Assembly: GCA_964537285.1 (NCBI GenBank)
Contig: CAZHZT010000120.1
Coordinates: forward strand, 1 to 18,403
DNA length: 18,403 bases
From: CAZHZT01 sp964537285
GTDB taxonomy: Bacteria; Bacteroidota; Bacteroidia; Chitinophagales; Saprospiraceae
Direction: 5' to 3'
The notes beneath the pieces were generated by a model. The model was not told where the DNA came from and ran no database searches. It was given only the letters and a program-made list of their open reading frames with translations. Position numbers and translations under genes: made by a program. Below, in pieces: positions 1 to 9,404 of this stretch. Every line of letters starts with the position of its first letter. Positions within the stretch are counted from its first letter, which is position 1.

Positions 1-228
1 TCATTTTTTAACGGCTGCCAGCCTTTCAAAAAGCTAAATTGAATAAGGCCGGTTCCGAAAAATTAATTTACAGTGCATATCGTTAACTATTGGGACAACA
101 TGGAGTTTCTTAAGATTCGGGATGACTCAGGTTTCCCAATGATTGTTTCAACCCAATCATTCATTTTTTTATTTTCCTTTTCAACAATAAAATACTAATT
201 TGCAAAGTACACAATCAAAACAAAACTT
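1..228. other. Upstream non-coding region with weak terminator-like hairpin
   Basis: No supported gene lies here. Two frames give short tails ending in stops near position 40, so the 3' end of a plus-strand gene from outside the window is possible but cannot be shown. An 8-bp AT-rich stem (AATGATTG at 138-145 with CAATCATT at 154-161) is followed by seven T at 164-170, which resembles a weak intrinsic terminator for an upstream gene. The stretch TACTAATTTG at 193-202 resembles the Bacteroidota -7 element but with off-consensus spacing; it is the best promoter guess for the gene starting at 229. Confidence 0.35.
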
Positions 229-3200
229 ATGTTTTTATCCATCTTTACCTACATCATCGGTATTGCTGTAGTTGCCATCGGAGCATTCGCTGCTTTCTTT
301 TTTGCCAAAGGAAAAACCAACGAACCCTCAAAGCAAGATCCTACAAGCCCTGAGCCCTTTACTCCGGAAAATGAAGAAGACCCCGCTACTGAAGAAACCG
401 AAACTGAAACCAATACATCCACCCATAAAAAAACTGATAATATGGTATATGCACTATTAATTGCTATCGACAAATATCACCCGCATCTCGTTGGAGGACT
501 CGAAGGCTGCGTAAGTGATAGCCGGGCGATCAAGGAATACCTGGAAAAAAATGTCCCTCAGGAAAACCTAAAATTACTTCCCTTGTACGATGACCAGGCA
601 ACCAAAGAGAACATCACTAAAGGTTTCCTCGAATTTCTTAAACAAGCAGGTCCTGATGATACCGTCTTTATTCATTATAGCGGCCATGGCTCTCAAGAAA
701 GAGCAGCTACCGAACTTTGGTACCTGGATCCCGATCACCTAAATGAAACCATTGTATGCTACGACCCCTGGGAAACACTCGATAGCGGGGGGCCAGTAAC
801 TCAAATTGCAGATAAAGAACTCGGCTGGTTGATCAGTCAGGTCGCTAAAAAAGACCCTCAATCCCCTCATGTAGTCATTGTTATGGATTGTTGCCACTCT
901 GGCTCTGGTACGCGCTCCCGCAAAGTAGATCCAACCATTAAAGTTCGTTCTTCAGTAGGAGACGTGAGCAGAGCTAAACCGCTTCAACAGTACCTCTTTT
1001 ACGAACATGATAATGAACTGAAGCAAAGTATTGAAAATAAAGAAGAAGTAAAACTCCCAGTAGGTCGACACATTGCTCTTTCTGCATGTCGTAGTTTTGA
1101 ACTGGCGAATGAACGTGGCTTCCCTGAAGGTAGATATGGCGTTTTTACTTATCACCTGTTAAAAGCACTTTACAAAAGCAAAGGCGACATTAGCTACCGA
1201 GACCTTATCCAACAAGTTAGCATTGCCACTAAAAATACGATTAGTTACCAGGTTCCTCAACTCTATAGCACCCATACCGAAGATATTCAAAAAACATTCC
1301 TGCAGGGTTCGGCTCGTGCAGCATCGGATTATTATCAGGTCATTTATAGCAATGACGATGATGGATGGATACTAACAGCCGGCTCTATTCAAGGCATTAT
1401 GGATCTTGAGGGCGGTGAAAGTACACGCATCGCCATTTACGATAATGATGAAGCGCTCGAAAAACGCGATACTAAAAAAGCCATTATGGCTACTGTCAAT
1501 AAAGTGTTTCCTAATAGAAGTACGCTTGCTATAAAACTGGATCATGGAGATTCTGGACAGAAATCCTACAAAGCAATCATTACTGCTTCTCCCCTACCCC
1601 GGACAAAAGTCTTTCTGGCAACAGAAAGCTCGAAAAGTCATGCCGCAGAAATCGAAGATGCGGTAACTACCTTACGAAAAGCCATCGATGAGAACAGCCA
1701 GGCCCAGTTATTTCTTGAATTCGTAAGTAACCTCAGCGAAGCCAACTTCCAAATTATCACTTACGAAATCAATGGCAAAGTGAAATACAGAATCGCGAAG
1801 CACGATGACGAAAGAGCTTTGGTTCAACCTGTATCTGTAAGAGGAGGCCTCTCCGGAAAGGAAGTTCTAAGGCAGATGATGCACATTGCCAGATGGGAAA
1901 AAACGCTTAAACTACAAAACCCCGATACTCAGATCCTACCCGGAGATGTTGAGCTCGTACTACTCGACAAAGACGAAAAACCGATTGAAACCGAAGGAAA
2001 TGAAGTCCTTTTCAAACATTACTACGATGAAAAGAAGAAGAAATGGAAATCCCCTTCCTTTAAACTAAAGATCATCAATCATTCCAAAAGAAACCTTTAT
2101 TGCGCTCTTTTGTACCTCGATAGCACGTACAGTATTTCATCTGCTGCTTTCCCCGGAGAATGGCTAGGCACTCATGTCGTTAGAGCAGGTGAAGATGTAT
2201 TACGGGAGACTGAAGTTAATGAAGCCTACGCCGGTCAAACAGCTGATAAAAAAACGGGCTCTCTTTTCCAGATCACTATCCCGGAAAAGCTACTTGACCA
2301 AGGTATTACCGAAATCGAAGAATACTTCAAGCTTATTATAAGCACAGAAGAATTCAGCGCCACAGAACTAGAACAAAGAGCACTCGACCTCCCTCAATCT
2401 ACGCGCACAATGCGCAGTGCAAGTAGTCTTAAAGGGGGTAATAATGCCCTTAATCAGTTATTCCAAAAAGTTCAAACCCGGGCTTTAACCGTTGTCAATG
2501 ACGAAGAAGAAGTAGAAGAACCGGAGAACTTTAGCGATTGGAGTACTTCCCAGCTGTCCATTCGGGTTATCCGGCCTATTGAAGAAGAACAAAGTAGAAA
2601 CATTCTTCAGAAAAGTGGTGTAAAAATAGAACTGCCGGAAGGCGTTGGTGGCAAGCTAAAAGTTTCCAGCATGGATCACAATCCGCTTACTCGAAGTGCC
2701 AAGCAAGATAAGAAGGAGATGTCTCTTTTGCCGGCATTTTTGAATAATGCCACAGAATCAAGCACTATTGCTTTTAACGCCGGCACCCGCAGCGCTCATG
2801 CGGAACTCAATGTGCTTGAACTTGAAAACGTTCAAGCACCGGAGAAAGTCACTTACGAAAATCCGATCAAGATCTCCCTTCCTGCGAGCATGAACCAAGA
2901 CGAATACGTGCTTGCGGTTGCAAACGACGGGGAGCTGTTCTTCCCTGTAGGCTTTGGTGGAAAATCTGAAAATGGCAAGACAGAAGTTACTATCGGAAAG
3001 CTTATCCCACCACAGGCAGAGAAGGAAAGTACTCGGGGTTTGATAAGTGGTATAGGAAGCACCATCAAAATTGTCTTTCAGAAAGTGCTTACTCAGCAAG
3101 CTCCATTATTTGAGAACCATCAACCTCCATTCCTGCGTGCCGTAAGTATCGGCGAAGCGGATAAAGTTATTTATCAAAACGATGTACTCGAACTTACAGA

Positions 3201-4128
3201 AAAGGTAAATGCAGCGCAAAAAATAGCCGTTATTACGCATGGATTTGTAGGAGACACCATCACTATGTTGAAAGGAGATAATAAAGTAGACGATTATTTA
3301 CTGAAAGTTCTAAGCACAGAAGGAGCAGAATTTCAGCCTTATGATCTTGTACTCGCCTTCGATTATGATAGCTACAATACTTCATTAGAAGATAGTGCGA
3401 AAAGACTTCTGGAAAAACTCAATGAAATTGGCCTCAAAAAAGGGCATAACAAGCAGCTTGACTTCATTGCGCATTCTGCCGGTGGCGTACTGAGCCGCTG
3501 GATGATCCAAAAACTTCCAGATGCTCCTGAAGTGCACAACCTCCTTATGAGCGGTACACCAAACGGAGGAACAATCCTGCCAAAATTGAGAGAACAACTT
3601 GAATTTACGGGTTCTCTGATTTTAAATGGGTTGGACGCTGCTACCCTGGCATTCCCGAAATTGGCCCTGATTCTCAAAAGTGCTCAATTATTGGTCCAGG
3701 AAGTCGATAAATTCACGGGGAACAAAGTGATCTCAACCATAGAAGAAGCTGCCAAAGATAAAGTTTCCACCAGTTTATCCACAAATTCTGACTTTCTTAA
3801 AGATCTTTATGAATCTCCTCTTGTAGATGGCACCAATTACCACCTACTAAGTGGATCTACGGGTTTGGTTCCTCAGGATGAAAACACCTCTGGTATTTTG
3901 AAAAAAATCATTCACCGGCTAGGCTTGGATAAGCTCACTTATAATATAGCCGATCTCCTTCATGGAAAATCGAATGATATTGTGGTTACCAACGCTAGCA
4001 TGAGTCATTTCCCTGAAAACGGCCAAACACTGAACGTAGAATCGGTGGCTTGTGATCATTTCACTTATTATTCTACAATTGAAGGGATAGACGGCATTAA
4101 GAAGCTATTGCCAAAAATGAAAAAGTAG
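229..4128 (+). CDS. Membrane-anchored caspase-family protein fused to C-terminal alpha/beta-hydrolase
   Basis: The 1299-residue product begins with one hydrophobic segment (about residues 4-26) and an acidic Thr/Glu/Pro-rich linker (30-70), so it is probably membrane tethered; which side the domains face is not certain. Residues 72-355 form a peptidase C14 (caspase/metacaspase) domain: start strand VYALLIAIDKY, catalytic His in YSGHGSQ (H153) and catalytic Cys in VIVMDCCHSG (C222). Residues about 365-480 look like the beta-rich domain that often follows bacterial caspases, and 556-700 is another beta-rich region of unknown function. Residues about 1000-1299 form an alpha/beta-hydrolase of the PGAP1/lipase type, with ITHGF (H1004), nucleophile elbow AHSAGG (S1083), likely acid D1250 in SNDIVV and His H1277. 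Both catalytic sets look intact. The protease could process or activate the hydrolase, but that is inference. The gene stands alone and ends just before a strong hairpin. Domain calls are firm; the biological role is unknown. Confidence 0.9.
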   Translation: MFLSIFTYIIGIAVVAIGAFAAFFFAKGKTNEPSKQDPTSPEPFTPENEEDPATEETETETNTSTHKKTDNMVYALLIAIDKYHPHLVGGLEGCVSDSRAIKEYLEKNVPQENLKLLPLYDDQATKENITKGFLEFLKQAGPDDTVFIHYSGHGSQERAATELWYLDPDHLNETIVCYDPWETLDSGGPVTQIADKELGWLISQVAKKDPQSPHVVIVMDCCHSGSGTRSRKVDPTIKVRSSVGDVSRAKPLQQYLFYEHDNELKQSIENKEEVKLPVGRHIALSACRSFELANERGFPEGRYGVFTYHLLKALYKSKGDISYRDLIQQVSIATKNTISYQVPQLYSTHTEDIQKTFLQGSARAASDYYQVIYSNDDDGWILTAGSIQGIMDLEGGESTRIAIYDNDEALEKRDTKKAIMATVNKVFPNRSTLAIKLDHGDSGQKSYKAIITASPLPRTKVFLATESSKSHAAEIEDAVTTLRKAIDENSQAQLFLEFVSNLSEANFQIITYEINGKVKYRIAKHDDERALVQPVSVRGGLSGKEVLRQMMHIARWEKTLKLQNPDTQILPGDVELVLLDKDEKPIETEGNEVLFKHYYDEKKKKWKSPSFKLKIINHSKRNLYCALLYLDSTYSISSAAFPGEWLGTHVVRAGEDVLRETEVNEAYAGQTADKKTGSLFQITIPEKLLDQGITEIEEYFKLIISTEEFSATELEQRALDLPQSTRTMRSASSLKGGNNALNQLFQKVQTRALTVVNDEEEVEEPENFSDWSTSQLSIRVIRPIEEEQSRNILQKSGVKIELPEGVGGKLKVSSMDHNPLTRSAKQDKKEMSLLPAFLNNATESSTIAFNAGTRSAHAELNVLELENVQAPEKVTYENPIKISLPASMNQDEYVLAVANDGELFFPVGFGGKSENGKTEVTIGKLIPPQAEKESTRGLISGIGSTIKIVFQKVLTQQAPLFENHQPPFLRAVSIGEADKVIYQNDVLELTEKVNAAQKIAVITHGFVGDTITMLKGDNKVDDYLLKVLSTEGAEFQPYDLVLAFDYDSYNTSLEDSAKRLLEKLNEIGLKKGHNKQLDFIAHSAGGVLSRWMIQKLPDAPEVHNLLMSGTPNGGTILPKLREQLEFTGSLILNGLDAATLAFPKLALILKSAQLLVQEVDKFTGNKVISTIEEAAKDKVSTSLSTNSDFLKDLYESPLVDGTNYHLLSGSTGLVPQDENTSGILKKIIHRLGLDKLTYNIADLLHGKSNDIVVTNASMSHFPENGQTLNVESVACDHFTYYSTIEGIDGIKKLLPKMKK

Positions 4129-4137
4129 GTTTCGTTT

Positions 4138-4169
4138 GAGGGAGGACACGCTTACGCGTGTCCTCCCTC
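4138..4169. repeat. Perfect 14-bp-stem hairpin after the caspase gene
   Basis: GAGGGAGGACACGC (4138-4151) and its exact reverse complement (4156-4169) are separated by the loop TTAC. It starts 10 bases after the stop codon of the caspase-hydrolase gene. No T-run follows, so it is not a classic intrinsic terminator. It resembles REP-type extragenic palindromes; the core CACGC-NNNN-GCGTG recurs in the hairpin at 10171-10218. It may stabilise the mRNA end or end transcription from either side. Confidence 0.75.
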
Positions 4170-4207
4170 TGATAATAAAATTCACCTTTGCATTTTTTGG
4201 CGGCATT

Positions 4208-4303
4208 GCTCGGATTGCAAATCCTCGCTAGCGGTTCGTTTTTTATTATTTTTTCTCCTCAGCGCTCAAAATACTGCTGCTAGCGAGGATTTGCAATCCG
4301 AGC
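4208..4303. repeat. Perfect 25-bp inverted repeat overlapping the 3' end of a gene
   Basis: Positions 4208-4232 and 4279-4303 are exact 25-bp reverse complements around a 46-base loop. The core is CGGATTGCAAATCCTCG, itself partly palindromic. The right arm is read as coding sequence (about residues 471-479) by the minus-strand gene 4246-5715, and that gene's stop lies in the loop. This looks like a REP/REPIN-type mobile palindrome that landed in or beside the gene end; the identity of the repeat family is inferred. Confidence 0.75.
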
Positions 4304-5715
4304 AGCCATAGACTAGAGAGCCCCAAAGTCGGCAGTACAAAGGCCTTTACATAAAAAATGGCAAAATTATCTGCCAATAACCAAAATACGATTCCATTCA
4401 TTGATGAAAGATTTACTACATCAATAGCAGGATTAGGAAAAACGCGAAAATCAACAGATTTAGAAACCCGGGCAGCATTTATTCCCACTGGTAAATCTAA
4501 TGTATCACATGGACTGCCTTCTAATGCTCCAAGCCGGAAGAATGGGAAATTAGGTGGAGTTGAAAAATTTGTAGTAGGCAACTGAACAGCATGCTGCTTT
4601 ACCTCACATGCATCGCCAGCTAGATTCGGTTTATTTATATAATGTAGAACATTATTCGACCCCAAGGCAGCCATGTAAATGCGGTTATCCGGCGCTAATT
4701 GAGGCTCTCCCAAAAAAGTCGGTTGAGGACTCACGTAACCATCATATATGGCAACTGTATCTAAAGTAGTAGCCACGTCATCTGACCATAGATCATATTG
4801 AGTAACCGTCCATGCCATCGAAAGATATAAGTATCTACTGTTAGGTGAAATAGCAATCCCCCCAAAATCTCCGATAGGAATAAATATAACCTTGGGGTTA
4901 CTCAGCAAGCCCGTACAGCGATCAAAATCATAAAGATGGATATAAGCTCCGTCATCGTAGCTAATGGTACTAAAGCGAGCATATATACTGCCATCAGGCG
5001 AAAATACGGCATGTCCTAATGCTTCGGGAACACTATCTCCTAAAACTTGTTGTCCGATTAATTTTACTCCTGAAGGATCAAGTAAACTTCGATTATAGAT
5101 ATTATTATTATGTTCAGGGCTAAGAATCCACCAATCTCTTCCATTTGCATGACGGGCAGCTGTAACAAAACCATAGGCTAATGTATCTTCGATAATAACT
5201 CGATGTGAATCAATAACTGCTCCAAGTCCGTTATTCAAACTCATATCAATAACGGCATGATATAAGTGTGGAGCTGCCCCACTCCAACCTTCGGGCCACC
5301 CAAATTTAACATCCTGATTAATAATAATGTATTTTTCTAGATTATTTGGGAAGGGAAGCGAAATCACCGTTTGTGGAAAGCTTGATCCACCTACTGTACC
5401 TTGAATCCCTGGCAAAAGGGCTCCACCATTTAGCATTCGTTGGTGACTGACGTCATTTACGATTGCACCATTCGTATAAAAAAGGAGGTTGCCATTAGAA
5501 TCACACATGGAACTATTGCTACTATGAAAATCAAAATCTATATTATTGATTAATTCAACCTCTCTGTCATTATCACTCTTATCGAAAGAAACAGAAAAGA
5601 AAATGCTACTTCCCATGACCCAAACACGGTCTCGGTGTTTATCCAAGGGGATTTGAGCGATTAGATTGAATAAAAAACAAGTTGATAGAATAGATAAAAA
5701 AATTTCTTTTTTCAT
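4246..5715 (-). CDS. Secreted beta-propeller-like protein with eroded T9SS sorting domain
   Basis: The 489-residue product starts with a clear signal peptide (MKKEIFLSILSTCFLFNLIA, probable cut before Q21). The body has repeated propeller-like phrases (FSPDGSIYARF, ISPNSRYLYLSM, LAPDNRIYMA), consistent with a WD40/YVTN-like fold, so an extracellular or surface protein is likely. At about residue 425 it has FRVFPNPAIDVVNLSS, the typical start of a T9SS C-terminal sorting domain. The usual rest (a Gly-rich strand and a final basic strand) is not recognisable. Instead the end is hydrophobic (FWLLADNFAIFYVKAFVLP) and then reads through a 25-bp inverted repeat to EEKK and stop. Export by T9SS may therefore be impaired. 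It is divergent from the glycosyltransferase gene to its right. The specific function is not recognised. Confidence 0.8.
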   Translation of the reverse strand: MKKEIFLSILSTCFLFNLIAQIPLDKHRDRVWVMGSSIFFSVSFDKSDNDREVELINNIDFDFHSSNSSMCDSNGNLLFYTNGAIVNDVSHQRMLNGGALLPGIQGTVGGSSFPQTVISLPFPNNLEKYIIINQDVKFGWPEGWSGAAPHLYHAVIDMSLNNGLGAVIDSHRVIIEDTLAYGFVTAARHANGRDWWILSPEHNNNIYNRSLLDPSGVKLIGQQVLGDSVPEALGHAVFSPDGSIYARFSTISYDDGAYIHLYDFDRCTGLLSNPKVIFIPIGDFGGIAISPNSRYLYLSMAWTVTQYDLWSDDVATTLDTVAIYDGYVSPQPTFLGEPQLAPDNRIYMAALGSNNVLHYINKPNLAGDACEVKQHAVQLPTTNFSTPPNFPFFRLGALEGSPCDTLDLPVGINAARVSKSVDFRVFPNPAIDVVNLSSMNGIVFWLLADNFAIFYVKAFVLPTLGLSSLWLLGLQILASSSILSAEEKK

Positions 5716-5973
5716 AAGGGTATAATTTGAAGTTTGTAAATTAATGGGCTAATATTCTGTATTCGTTTAATGAATATAAAAGTAAGGAATTTGGTGCCAA
5801 TCAAGGAACGGCCTAAGCCTAATAGCCTGGGCTATTAAGCCAGATCAAGACATAGAGTGGAATCTAAAGACTCTTTTTTTGCCATACAAATTATTTCAAA
5901 ATAAAGTCTATCTTAAGTAATAGCCAAAAACTTATTTTTTAGCTGCTACTATTTTAATTATTTTGAACGTATT
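5716..5973. promoter_or_regulatory. Divergent intergenic region with a short perfect palindrome
   Basis: This 258-base AT-rich spacer separates two genes read away from each other, so it should hold both promoters. A perfect 7-bp inverted repeat, AATAGCC-TG-GGCTATT, lies at 5821-5836 and could be an operator or a small hairpin. No convincing TAnnTTTG promoter was found on either strand. A weak 5-bp stem (AGAGT/ACTCT, about 5854-5875) ahead of a T-run is not strong enough to call a terminator. Confidence 0.35.
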
Positions 5974-7644
5974 TTGGGCTCTAAAAGATACGCAAGCGTG
6001 AAAATTAAAGATTCAAAAGACATTCTTCTATTAGTATTAGGTTCAGCTTTATTATTTCTTCCATTCCTTGGAAATGTACACCTATTTGACTGGGATGAAT
6101 TAAACTTTGCTGAATGCGCCCGGGAGATGATTATAACGGGCGATTATTTCAGGGCCCGTATCAATTACCTGCCTTTTTGGGAAAAACCGCCTTTATTTTT
6201 TTGGCTGCAGGCACTGAGCATGAAAACTTTTGGGATAAACGAATTTGCTGCCCGTTTTCCTAATGCGCTGTGTGGAATGCTCACCAGCCTATTTCTCTGC
6301 CGGGCCGGAACAACATTGCACAACAGGAACTTTGGCATGCTTTGGGCAATAGCCTACCTCGGCAGCATTTTACCGGCAGCTTACTTCCGTTCGGGTATTA
6401 TTGACCCTTGGTTTAACCTGTTTATTTTTACCAGTTTTTTTCTGCTTTTTAAATCCACTTTTAAAGGATCGAAAAAAAATCTGCTTTTAACTTTCTTCGC
6501 AGGCTTTTTACTTGGGCTAGCCGTACTGACTAAAGGCCCTGCGGCCTTTTTGATTATAGGATTGACGTTCGTGACCCGATGGGTATTAGCCAAGTTCAAA
6601 GCATTCATATCTTTGCGAACACTCATCCTTTTTGGGCTTGGGAGCATCCTGCCTACGCTCCTTTGGTTTGGCGTAGAAACAATGTTACATGGCCCGTGGT
6701 TCTTGACAGAATTTATTGAATACCAGTATCGTTTATTCAGCACTCCGGATGCGGGGCATGCAGGCTTTCCCGGCTTTCATTTGGTGGTTTTATTAGTTGG
6801 TGTGTTTCCGAGCTCTATTTTTGCTTTACCCCTTCTGATAAAACGGCCAGATAGTACCCCAATACAACAGGAGTGGCGAATTTGGGTTATCCTGCTTCTT
6901 GTAATTGTAGTGGTTTTATTTACCATAGTACAATCAAAGATTATCCATTATTCTTCTTTATCTTATTTTCCAATCACTTATTTGGCAGCTTTGTATGTAT
7001 TTGATCAAAGTCAAAAAAGTAAAGCTTTTCATAAAGGGCTTAAAATTGGGATTATTTGCATTGGAGGCCTATACATTTTATCCGTTTGGACCTTGGTATA
7101 TGCCGGCCATAACCAAGAAATGATAGCAGCCTTTTTAAAAGAAGGCAGTTTCGAACGCGCTGTCTTATCTCATGAAGCAGATTGGAAGTATCGGCATATT
7201 TTTCCTTCTTTCTTCTTACTACTGGGCTTGATATCTTTTCATTTATTTCAGAGGAAACAGCAAATAAGCCAAAGTGCTGTAGCATTGTGGATTTCTACCG
7301 CGCTATTTCTGGTAAGTGCCCTAATTTTGTACCTACCCAAAATCGAAGGTTATACCCAGGGTGCCACCATAGCATTTTTCAAAAGTAAAGCGGAGGAAGA
7401 TTGCTATTTTATGCCCTTTTACAAAACTTACGCCCATTACTTTTATGGCCAGCAAAAACACCACGAGAATGAAAATTTCCGGGACGGAGACTGGCTGCTC
7501 GTCGGTCCGATTGATAAAGATGCTTACTTTGCGCGGCGGATAGATAAAGCCAAATGGCTAAATGCGGAGGGAAGAATTAAGGAGCTTTACAGAAAAAATG
7601 GTTTTATCTTTTTTAAAAGATCACACATTTATAATGAAGAATGA
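5974..7644 (+). CDS. ArnT/PMT-type membrane glycosyltransferase (first of two)
   Basis: A polytopic membrane protein of the GT-C fold, as in ArnT and protein O-mannosyltransferases, which move a sugar from a polyprenyl-phosphate carrier to lipid A, protein or another acceptor on the periplasmic face. Signature features are WDELNFAECAREM (acidic pair D41/E42 and E47 in the first periplasmic loop), FWEKPPLFFW (about 68-77) and LTKGPAAFL after the central helices. About ten hydrophobic segments run to about residue 455, then a soluble C-terminal tail. The frame has no ATG near its start: the options are TTG at 5974 and GTG at 5998. GTG gives VKIKDSKDILLLVLG, which matches the short N-terminus of the paralogue at 7815, so 5998 is preferred. 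The acceptor is unknown. The paralogue lies 170 bases downstream and uppP nearby supplies the recycled carrier. Confidence 0.85.
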   Translation: MGSKRYASVKIKDSKDILLLVLGSALLFLPFLGNVHLFDWDELNFAECAREMIITGDYFRARINYLPFWEKPPLFFWLQALSMKTFGINEFAARFPNALCGMLTSLFLCRAGTTLHNRNFGMLWAIAYLGSILPAAYFRSGIIDPWFNLFIFTSFFLLFKSTFKGSKKNLLLTFFAGFLLGLAVLTKGPAAFLIIGLTFVTRWVLAKFKAFISLRTLILFGLGSILPTLLWFGVETMLHGPWFLTEFIEYQYRLFSTPDAGHAGFPGFHLVVLLVGVFPSSIFALPLLIKRPDSTPIQQEWRIWVILLLVIVVVLFTIVQSKIIHYSSLSYFPITYLAALYVFDQSQKSKAFHKGLKIGIICIGGLYILSVWTLVYAGHNQEMIAAFLKEGSFERAVLSHEADWKYRHIFPSFFLLLGLISFHLFQRKQQISQSAVALWISTALFLVSALILYLPKIEGYTQGATIAFFKSKAEEDCYFMPFYKTYAHYFYGQQKHHENENFRDGDWLLVGPIDKDAYFARRIDKAKWLNAEGRIKELYRKNGFIFFKRSHIYNEE

Positions 7645-7814
7645 TAATATCCCATCGCCAGGAGGACCCGGGGCTACGATCAGGCAGGACTAACGGTCAG
7701 CTTTTTGTTCTTAAAACGTCTACCAAATGAAATTATCCAGAACCAATTCTGTGCTCCAGGTAAGGATTTTTTTTCGGGATAGTATTATCCAAGTAATGAA
7801 ACTTAGCAATCTAT

Positions 7815-9404
7815 ATGAAAACGGTAGGAAGACAAGAATTTATCATACTAATAACCGCTACAATATTATTTTTTTCCAATAATTGGGGCGTTCCGATTTA
7901 CATTCTGGACGAAGCCAAAAACGCGGAATGCGCCCGGGAAATGTGGGAAGCCAACGAATGGGTTGTCCCTACATATAACTATGAGCTCCGCACAGATAAG
8001 CCGCCTTTGCATTATTATTTTATGAAAATCGGATTTTCTATGTTTGGGGTGAATGCTTTTGGGGCGCGTTTTTTTTCTGCCATTATGGGCATAGGAATCG
8101 TTTGGCTGATATTCCGATTTTGCAGAGAATCTCTGGGCAGAGAAACGGCATTTTTATCCAGTTTAGCAAGCATGGCTTCTATACACTTTGTGTTGGAGTT
8201 TCATTTGGCCGTTCCAGATCCATATCTGATTTTCTTTTTTGTACTCAGTTTATTCAGTTTTTATAAAAGTATCGAAGAACGAAGCCGCATTTATTTAGTA
8301 CTAGGTTTTGGTGCCGCTGCCTTAGGAATGCTCAGTAAAGGTCCTGTGGCACCAGGTTTAATCGGATTGATATTCCTGATTTATCTACTTATTACAAAGC
8401 AGTTCAAAGGAGAAGTACTAAAGTTCATTTTCAACCCTTTAGGCATTTTAGTTTTTCTGGCAATAGGCGTTCCGTGGTTCGTAGCCGTCGGCCTGGCAAC
8501 CGACGGAGCCTGGCTCGAAGGATTTTTTATTAAGCACAATATGGAACGCTTTACATCGGAGATGGAGGGCCACGGAGGTTTTTTCCTGTTGATTCCCTTG
8601 ATTATGCTGGTTGGCATGCTTCCTTTTTCGGTATTTTTACCACAAGCCATTGCCCATGCATGGAAAAATCCACAAAAGCGATTTTTGCTTTTGCAGCTAA
8701 TCAGCGCAATTACGATTGCTGTATTCTTCAGTTTATCCAGAACTAAGCTTCCCAACTATCCTTTACCAGCTTATCCCGCAATTGCTATTCTTTTAGGCGC
8801 TTATTTGGCACAATTAAGCAACCTTCAAAAAAGGGGAAATCGCTTCAGTTTCTTCATCTATGTAATCATTTCACTACTACTACCCATAGGCGTTTATTTT
8901 GGGATCAAAGGCGATCGGGTCATATCCGAACTCGGTGAGCTTAGCTGGTTGATGGCTCCCATATCTTTAGGAGCTATCCTAAGTTTAATAGCATATTTCC
9001 GCAACAATTTGAAAACCATCATTTTAATAAAAGCCGCGTCCTACATGCTTTCTGCAATACTTATTTTCTGGATCGGCTTTCCAATGATCAACCAATACAA
9101 TCCGATTGAAAAAGCCTTGCCTTTGGTAAAAGATAATGAGCATTTAGCATACTACTACCGAATGAACAGAGCCTTCCCTTTTAACCTGAAAAGCGGCGTC
9201 AAAAACTTAAGTACTCCGGAAGAAGTAGAAGAACACCTATCTTCTTTTCCCAATGCAAAAATAATCACCTTAGCCCGGCATATAAAAGAATTGAAAGGCA
9301 TCGACTTCAAGGAGGTTTTCAGGCAAAAAGATTTATTCGAAAATACAACAACAATCATTATTGCGGTTAACGGGAAACGGGAAACGGGAAACGAAGGACG
9401 GTAA
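7815..9404 (+). CDS. ArnT/PMT-type membrane glycosyltransferase (second of two)
   Basis: A 529-residue paralogue of the preceding gene with the same GT-C landmarks: ILDEAKNAECAREM (D32/E33/E38), RTDKPPLHYYF (about 60-69) and LSKGPVAPG, with about ten membrane segments. It probably transfers a sugar from undecaprenyl-phosphate to a periplasmic acceptor; donor and acceptor are not readable from sequence. It starts at ATG 7815 after a 170-base spacer in which no gene is seen, so co-transcription with the upstream copy is plausible but not proven. The last residues, from about VNGKRETGNEGR, are encoded by GGGAAAC repeat units of the palindrome at 9358-9517, so the original C-terminus was probably replaced or extended by the repeat. 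Confidence 0.88.
   Translation: MKTVGRQEFIILITATILFFSNNWGVPIYILDEAKNAECAREMWEANEWVVPTYNYELRTDKPPLHYYFMKIGFSMFGVNAFGARFFSAIMGIGIVWLIFRFCRESLGRETAFLSSLASMASIHFVLEFHLAVPDPYLIFFFVLSLFSFYKSIEERSRIYLVLGFGAAALGMLSKGPVAPGLIGLIFLIYLLITKQFKGEVLKFIFNPLGILVFLAIGVPWFVAVGLATDGAWLEGFFIKHNMERFTSEMEGHGGFFLLIPLIMLVGMLPFSVFLPQAIAHAWKNPQKRFLLLQLISAITIAVFFSLSRTKLPNYPLPAYPAIAILLGAYLAQLSNLQKRGNRFSFFIYVIISLLLPIGVYFGIKGDRVISELGELSWLMAPISLGAILSLIAYFRNNLKTIILIKAASYMLSAILIFWIGFPMINQYNPIEKALPLVKDNEHLAYYYRMNRAFPFNLKSGVKNLSTPEEVEEHLSSFPNAKIITLARHIKELKGIDFKEVFRQKDLFENTTTIIIAVNGKRETGNEGR

Noticed and set aside
2758..3099. 113-codon minus-strand frame inside the caspase-hydrolase gene
   Set aside because: Antisense shadow of a clearly coding plus-strand gene; no recognisable motif.
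4138..4169. Classic intrinsic terminator for the caspase-hydrolase gene
   Set aside because: The stem is strong but no T-run follows on either strand; better described as an extragenic palindrome.
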